DNA from: Larix sibirica
Lineage: Eukaryota; Streptophyta; Pinopsida; Pinales; Pinaceae
Direction: 5' to 3'
Assembly: GCA_004151065.3 (NCBI GenBank)
Contig: NWUY0300016842.1
Coordinates: forward strand, 16,642 to 30,744
Length of the DNA stretch: 14,103 bases
The translations under genes and the position numbers were made by a program. The notes below the pieces were generated by a model, which was given only the letters and a program-made list of their open reading frames with translations, did not search any database and was not told where the DNA came from. Numbering within the stretch: position 1 is the first letter of the stretch; the number at the start of each line of letters is the position of its first letter. Below are positions 8,550 to 14,103 of this stretch, piece after piece.

Positions 8550-9772
8550 TTTCACATGGATTCATGGAAGGATACACTTTGGATTTGATGGAGGAACCTC
8601 ATGTGGAGATTGAACATGAGGAAAATTCTGATTTGCAGGTGCTTATGAAGAACACCAATGAAGAAGATTTTGGCCAAGCACTTTCCTTGATGCAGAGGGA
8701 CAGTGAGGAGGACTTAGCTATAGAAGAGATATCTAAGATCACACAATTCAAATAAGCAAGCAAGAGTGTTTTTTTATCCATGGATTGGGTAGACAAATAC
8801 ATATATGACATGGAGATGCAAGGATGCACCAAACTTGCTTGCATTGGTAGAGGCTTGGTGGACACATCATGTGATGTGCAGTATTTTGAGCAACAACATG
8901 AGTATCTATGGATGCCATATGATGATTCCAGTACACATAGCAGCACATGGGAGTCCTACTTGATTTGGTGGGATGGACTTGTTGACACGGGGAGTGTTTT
9001 CCAAACAGTCACTTTACTTGAGGAGGATTTTGAGCTACCTTCATGGAAGGGATATTTCGCTCTAAAGGAGAAGGCTGATTACTTTTCATTTGGATCAGGA
9101 AACATGGGTGTTTATTCATTCATGTCTGTAATGAAAAGATACATTGTAGAGAAGAAGAGTCATGTTCGTGATGCACTACTAATTTCGTTATGGGATCCTG
9201 GCATCATTTGGAATGGCACATTGTTCCAAGTGATCAAGAAGTTAAGCGGGATGATGCATAAGCCATGGGATCTTGGCATTCCATGGAGTGACATATTACT
9301 ACTAATGGAATTTGATATTAGTAGCATGCAACATGATCAATGGGATCCAGGAGGGTGATCCACCCTTCATTTCCAGCAGTCTATCCATGTGGAGCAACGG
9401 CTTTGTTTCCTACGTGGGAAACCATATTATGGATGGACACCACATATTTTAGCTTGTTGGATTGGGAGTCTTCCCAAGGATCCTTATGTGGAAACCATGC
9501 AGTATAGAGGTGGAAGTAGGAGACACTTCCCACTTCTTAGGTTCATTTGGGACCCAAGAATCATCCTTGGTTTCAATTATTTCAACTGGAAATCTTATGT
9601 TGCAATATGTGGGACAAAGACATATCTTGAGAGAGACGAGTTGCATAAGTTCAAGTACCTTCCCAAGGTTTATTTCCACCTTCATCATCATCATCATCAT
9701 ATTTGCTTGGAAGAAGAAACATTGCAAGAGACATCTCCTTGTGTCCAATGTGCCTATTTGAGATGTTCATGA
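8550..9772 (+). pseudogene. Gag-like retroelement frame, downstream copy
   Basis: A single frame runs from at least the ATG at 8564 to 9772 with only TAA 8753-8755 and TGA 9356-9358 inside and TGA 9770-9772 at the end. In the upstream copy the codon aligned with the first TAA is TCA (Ser). The TGA at 9356 is also present in the upstream copy (7366), in the context WDP-x-G-stop, so it is older than their split and may be the real gag end. The open part 8780-9355 is 192 codons. Features are W-D-x-G repeats, aromatic-rich segments and a His6 run (about 9681-9700). I see no zinc knuckle and do not recognise the family. Confidence 0.65.
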
Positions 9773-10330
9773 ACGAGCATTCACTTGGTTGATGCACCTA
9801 TGACTTCACCACCTTTCATGAGTAGAGCATACATCAAGCACTTTCATAAGATTGAGTTTATTATTTTTGTTGACATTTTGGGTCATGGTAGGATGTTGGA
9901 GAAGTAGTCTCTTGGTTTGGAAGCTATGTTATGTATTTGGGTAGAGCAGTCACTGCATATGACATTGTTTGAATATGAATTTTGAAGGATTAAGGTTTTT
10001 CATTTTGATCCTATGATTGAGCATGGGAAAGTTGGTGGCCAAATGAAGGGAATTTGGCCTACCATTGTTTGGTCCAATTCCACGGATGTGAACAAGTTGG
10101 TGAATTGCACACCACGTAGAGGATATTTTCAATTCACAAGATATATGGCTGCCCAAGTAAGGAAGGGAATTTCCTGTTGGGATGAGAATTCTTAAATATT
10201 TCTCAAAGGGATGAAGGAATATCCATGATTTCCTCACTTGGTTTCACCCCATAATTTGTGCTTATCAGTGATGCTTCTAAAGCAGGCATAGAAGAGGGTT
10301 TGTTGCAGAATGTTCACCTTGGTTGCTTGA
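9773..10330 (+). pseudogene. Decayed Ty3/gypsy reverse transcriptase-RNase H
   Basis: This is in the same frame as the gag-like part. LVDAPMTSPPFMSRAYI recalls the RT motif L-x-N-A-P-x-x-F-x-x-x-M. KIEFIIFVDILGHGRMLE recalls the catalytic F-V-D-D-I-L-x-H-x-R-x-L-E, with one Asp missing (FVD at 9869-9874 and just before). About 35 codons on, EF-stop-RIKV matches the E-F-W-x-x-x-V segment with the Trp turned into TGA (9983-9985). Then WSNSTDVNKL, RRGYF and WDEN (10178) follow in family order. Stops are 9905, 9983, 10193 and 10226. Near 10255-10261 the frame slips, and ISDASKAGI...LLQN (DAS at 10270-10278) matches the start of gypsy RNase H. The recognition is by eye and each motif is imperfect, but their order and spacing agree. 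Confidence 0.62.
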
Positions 10331-10910
10331 AGATTCATAGATGGGTGGGTGAGAGGCTTTCATGGAAATGCCTCAATGATGAAGGATTGAATCATGTAAG
10401 AGGTTGAAGCCCATGCCAACAATATGAATTGGATCATATTCATCTTCTACACTCTCTACCACTTCAGGGGAAAAAAGGGGTAAAGAGCAATTGTGAATTT
10501 TTTGCTTTGATGATTTTTTTTTCTAATTCTTTGGTGCATGATAGTTATGTTACAGGAAATATCATTAAAGCAATCCTTATGCACATACCATGTCATATTT
10601 ATGATGGGAATATATGTATTCAAATGCAATATCATTCCTATTCCAATTACTACAAGAAAAGTTCAGTCATTTTGCATGCCTTGGTCAAATTCAATCCATG
10701 TTTTGCAACTCAATTTGCAATGGAGTGTTTCAAGAACAAGCTCACTCATGACTTGATGGCGAAGGATGACCAATACAATATTTACAAAAGGGTCATCTAT
10801 GAAGGAGATTAAGTTAAAATGGTTTATGTAGCAGCTTGCACAAGTTGGTGGAAAAGTGCACAAGTCCTTTATCGTCCTTGCTTTCACTTGCTTGAGGACA
10901 AGCAAATTTT
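10331..10910 (+). other. 3' internal region, downstream copy, integrase not found
   Basis: It holds the 127-codon open frame 10429-10812, of unknown nature, and an LEDK-like tail near 10882-10923 just before the polypurine tract. It is identical to 1713-2292 apart from one base (10467). An integrase needs roughly 1 kb or more; only about 580 bases are available and no HHCC or D-D-35-E pattern is visible. I infer an internal deletion of the integrase region in the ancestor of both copies. Confidence 0.45.
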
Positions 10911-10921
10911 GGGAGGGGAGG
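10911..10921 (+). other. Polypurine tract
   Basis: GGGAGGGGAGG, two bases before the LTR start at 10924. This marks the downstream LTR as a 3' LTR. Confidence 0.82.
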
Positions 10922-10923
10922 CT

Positions 10924-12796
10924 TGTAATGTCCCCATTCTGCATGCACTATGGTTCACCACTATGCCATTAGAATTCCCATGGGTAGAGTGGAAATCATA
11001 ATTATTTTGGGAATTATTTTCATTAGGTTTGCCATACATAAAATGATCAAATAAATCAAAGGCAAAAGTTTGTCCACATTTTACAAGCAAAGTTGGTCCA
11101 AGATGTTAATAGGGATATTGTGGCGCTAAGGAGGCTTATCCAATGCTTTGAATGAGCCAAATAATTCAAAAATGGTTCCAAGGAGTGAAATTGGACCCAT
11201 GTAAAGTGTCTACTCCTTAAAAATAGGCATTTCCATAAAATAGGGAAAGCTAGTGGACAACATTTAAGAAAGTGGACAAAATCCAAGTTGGTTAGCCAAG
11301 GAACCCTAAAAAAGGGAAGAGTTGGTCAAAGAGGTTAGTGGTGCATTGAATGATGATAAGGACCACTTAACTACCCAATTGGTGTTTTTTGATGTTCCAT
11401 GGTATTTGCCACTAGTATTGACTAAGTGGACAAACTAGTTTTGTGGTTTTCATCATTCCATGGTATTAGAAACTTGTATTGGAAACAAGAAGAGGTTCTA
11501 ATTTTAAAAGGGACGTTATGGCACAACAATATGGCTAAGCTTGTTGATTTATCAGATTATTATTGAGTTTCTTAGGCTACTTGTGCTTGGGTGATGCTCC
11601 CCTTACAAACCAGGAGAGTGATGGGCCCCTTAATTCTTGTGTAATCAGTGGAAAAGCTTAGGATATTCGATTGGCTAGGAGTTGGGAATCCTGTCCAGCT
11701 CAATGTGATTCATGTTGTAGGAATTACCTATAGTTTTCATATTCTCTCCTATTCTGGAAATTATGTTCATGATCTATGTACTTCCAGTTGTTCTCTTGTA
11801 GGTGAATTTTGTAGTATTTGATGGTATTGAATTAATGGATGATGTAATTCTCACTAAGAGCCATGGAACCTGCACGCGTTGTCTACAAATTTAATATGAA
11901 AGCCTGAAAAATTCAATAAAACAGGAGTTATGCACTTTACATTCTTGTACTATCTTCTTTCTTCCCTATGCATAGAATCAATGGCAATTTTGACCAGTTT
12001 TAACTTTTTAAGTGAAAACCTAACCTCTGCTCATCCAAATTCGATTATTTAAATTGATGTAGGTAGCTTAAAAAAATAGGACCAAACCCCACCTTCATAT
12101 CAGAAATTCGTGAGGCCTAGCTAATGTTTGGGTTGAGTTGGAAATCACCTAGCTGAGCTGTCCTAGATTCCTAGTTTTTCTCCTAATGAACCCAAATTGC
12201 AAAAAACTTCCCAAAATTTGAACCAAGTGTCTCCTAATGTATATTGGTACTTAATTTCAGACTAGATACATCTAGAGTGTACTAGAAGCCGTTGGTTTTC
12301 CACAGAAGTCTTGGGGTTATTGCCTTGTAGCCTTTGGTTTCCAAAGGAGACTTCCCAGGCGTGATGCACCCAAGAATGTGCCTCTATTGAAGTAGGTGTC
12401 TATCTAAGAGTCAAGGGAGTCTCTTAGGATGTTATTAGACCCTGCATAACCTTCATATTAGAATTTAGTAACCTTCCAGTGCCATCCGAATCAAGTTGGA
12501 AAAGGCTAGTTCTAAGTTGCCAATTCCGAGCTAGTCAAAGTGTTGTTTTGAGGTTGTATGCAAACGGTTTATCAAAAGTCCTCAACCAAACCTGCATAAT
12601 CAAGAGAGTTAATACTTCATATCATAACTATACATTGTCCTAACAAATACCTCCAATAATTCCCAATAGGTTACACCATTTCCCAAGCTATCTTCTAGTG
12701 TCTAGTGTGAAGCAAATCACCTAGTTTTGGGGAATTTCAATTCTCTAAAGTTGTAGGTGAGTTAATATATCTTATTTTCAGATTGGGGATAGTAAA
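10924..12796 (+). mobile_element. LTR, downstream copy (3' LTR by position)
   Basis: About 1873 bases, starting TGTAATGTCCCC directly after the polypurine tract. It ends GGGATAGTAAA, the decayed counterpart of GGGATATTACA in the upstream LTR. It is collinear over its full length with 3302-5169 with scattered substitutions and small indels. The AATAAA is kept (11915-11920), while the TATA-like word of the other LTR reads TAGCTAAT here (about 12118-12125). The base after the end begins AAATC, against AAATA just before the upstream LTR: a possible 4-of-5 target-site duplication, but the context is A-rich and proves little. Confidence 0.9.
11915..11920 (+). promoter_or_regulatory. AATAAA, possible LTR polyadenylation signal
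   Basis: Conserved counterpart of 4289-4294 in the other LTR, within the shared word ATTCAATAAAAC. Confidence 0.35.
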
Positions 12797-12832
12797 AAAT
12801 CCCATAAAAAGGGGAAAAACCTAATGCCTATC

Positions 12833-12931
12833 CAAATACCAGTGGTCACCAAATACCACGGGCCACCAAAACCATCAACCATTTTGACATCAAATACCAC
12901 GAGACACCAAAACCATCAACCATTTTGCCTA
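12833..12931 (+). repeat. 41-bp tandem repeat, 2.4 copies
   Basis: Units are 12850-12890 and 12891-12931, each starting CAAATACCACG and ending CCATCAACCATTTTG plus a few bases. They differ at only a few positions. A partial unit CAAATACCAGTGGTCAC lies at 12833-12849. Such duplications are common in plant LTR promoter regions, and a TATA-like box begins inside the end of the last unit. Confidence 0.85.
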
Positions 12932-12937
12932 TATATT
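12930..12937 (+). promoter_or_regulatory. TATA-like box TATATATT
   Basis: It lies at the end of the 41-bp repeat pair. Position after an enhancer-like tandem repeat makes a promoter plausible, but A/T-rich DNA gives many such words. Confidence 0.3.
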
Positions 12938-13771
12938 GAATGTGAAGGTCCCTCATTTCATATATATTTCTTTATACATTTCCTATACCATTACTTTGCT
13001 AAAATCGCCATTGAAACCTTGAATCCCCTTTGTACATTCTAGTGTCACCTTTCTTAGAGAGTTTGTAGCTCGTGACATGTACTTGGAGAACTTTGGGATG
13101 CCAGGAGACCAGGAGCACTCTAATTCAAAAGGCTACAAGGCCCCCCTACCATTTCTATTATGAGGCATTCCTTGCTCCATGTAAATCCCATTCGTATATA
13201 ATACAAAAATCATTCTTTCATTTATATGCATGTTGAAGAATGTTTGGAATATTAGTTTAGATTTATTTTATGCACATGTTTAGTTTAGTTTCTATTTCTG
13301 TCACTTATTTTATTTAGTTTGCATAATTCTTGAAACTCTACTTTGGTTTCCATAAACATTAGTAGGTGCCTTTTGGCATGTTTTGGTGTGAAAACACTGG
13401 CAACGGTTTTTGGCGGCTCCAACGGGTTTGATCTCTATCGATATGTGGTTTTGTTTGACCACCTTTTTTGGGTTATTTTTGTTTTTTTTTTCCAGTTGAT
13501 TATGTTCGGTTCACCTTGCTTTCAGAGTATTTGTCGCCGTCTGTCAAATCTAGATAAAAAATCATCTTGAAATTCCCAATCCAACCCTTGCCGACACTCT
13601 ATTTTAAAAAAATAAAATCTTTCGGACTAAGGTCGCGCATGTTTGGCCATTAAGGGTTACCCAAGTCGCACCTTCCACCATGTTTTGAGATACTCGTCGC
13701 TTCAAAAGATTCAATAAGTGAGACCTGCCTGTTCTAGGCTGTTTTCTGCCCAAGTTGCACCTATTTACCTC

Positions 13772-13850
13772 TTAAGTGCGACCTAGGTCGCTGCCATTTG
13801 CTCAGTTAAGTGCAACCTAGGTCGCTGCCTTTGCTCAGTTAAGTGCAACC
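13772..13850 (+). repeat. 33/34-bp minisatellite with a palindromic core
   Basis: Units are 13772-13805 (34 bases), 13806-13838 (33 bases) and a partial 13839-13850, each starting TTAAGTGC-A/G-ACC. The core of the first unit, GCGACCTAGGTCGC (13778-13791), is a perfect 14-base palindrome. The second unit has GCAACCTAGGTCGC. Looser copies of the word GTGYGACCTAG occur around 13873-13888 and 13933-13948, so the array probably once reached further. Confidence 0.85.
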
Positions 13851-14103
13851 TTTCACACAAAAACCCCCTATAAGTGTGACCTAGCTGTTTTCTGGGGTTT
13901 TCTGCTCCCATTGCATATGTTTTTTAGTTTTGTGCGACCTAGGCCGCCTCTGTTCCTTAATTTGATAGGTGCAATCTACGAATATTTTTTCTTTTTTGAG
14001 TCATTTGCATCCCCCTGGACCCTCTGTCCATCATTTTCCCTTTGCAAACTACTTTGATTTTTTTCACTCCTGTTTGTTTGCAGTGCCCATTTTGTTTTGC
14101 TTG
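13851..14103. other. Non-coding tail with degenerate minisatellite words
   Basis: T-rich sequence with two decayed GACCTAG-type words (near 13879 and 13939) and no supported open frame. Nothing else is recognised up to the window edge. Confidence 0.4.

Larger units (their letters stand above)
12797..13771. other. Non-coding region after the LTR, possibly part of another LTR element
   Basis: I see no supported gene. Open frames at 12824-13042 and 13343-13570 have low-complexity, T-rich translations and no motif. Tandem repeats, then a TATA-like box, then a long untranslated-looking stretch would suit the promoter side of another LTR or its leader. I cannot find a partner copy, a TG...CA end or a convincing primer site in the window. 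Confidence 0.35.

Noticed and set aside
9681-9700. A metal-binding His6 tract as a functional site
   Set aside because: It is a simple CAT triplet repeat in a decayed frame, most likely slippage-generated.
13405-13425. A primer binding site for another element (TGGCGGCTCCAACGGG resembling an Asp-tRNA type site)
   Set aside because: Only the first five bases match well and the rest diverges; there is no LTR end TTACA or similar just before it.

Overview
The window looks like repeat-rich, non-coding nuclear DNA from a plant with a large genome. A gymnosperm would fit, but nothing here proves the species. The reasons are: an A/T-rich composition; long (about 1.87 kb) LTRs; a primer binding site matching the plant initiator-Met tRNA; heavily stop-ridden retroelement frames; and a broken L-ascorbate-oxidase-like (multicopper oxidase) gene piece that keeps a short GT-AG intron. 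I see no intact protein-coding gene, rRNA, tRNA or CRISPR array.

Layout. (A) 1-2405 is the 3' half of a Ty3/gypsy-type LTR retrotransposon: gag-like frame, decayed reverse transcriptase/RNase H, polypurine tract and the first 100 bases of an LTR. It is almost identical to 8619-11023 at a constant offset of 8618, and the identity stops exactly at the single N at 2406. (B) 2407-8548 holds an unassigned 0.9 kb flank, a full-length LTR (3302-5169), the primer binding site, and a gag-like frame with 15 in-frame stops that fades out near 7632. It then runs into an antisense pseudogene of an ascorbate-oxidase-like gene (7825 to about 8460) up to a second single N at 8549. (C) 8550-12796 holds a second, better preserved gag-like frame, a decayed RT/RNase H, a polypurine tract and a full LTR (10924-12796). 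(D) 12797-14103 is non-coding, with a 41-bp tandem duplication ahead of a TATA-like box and a short minisatellite built on a GCGACCTAGGTCGC palindrome.

Interpretation. The two Ns fall exactly at breaks in homology, so they most likely mark contig joins. The apparent order (3' half, then 5' half, host pseudogene, 3' half again) should therefore not be read as one real element until the joins are checked. Block A is probably an allelic or falsely duplicated copy of block C. The most useful new observations are the antisense ascorbate-oxidase pseudogene next to the retroelement, the decay of the element mostly by nonsense substitutions with few frameshifts, and an internal region that carries an unfamiliar gag-like protein and an RT/RNase H remnant but no recognisable integrase.
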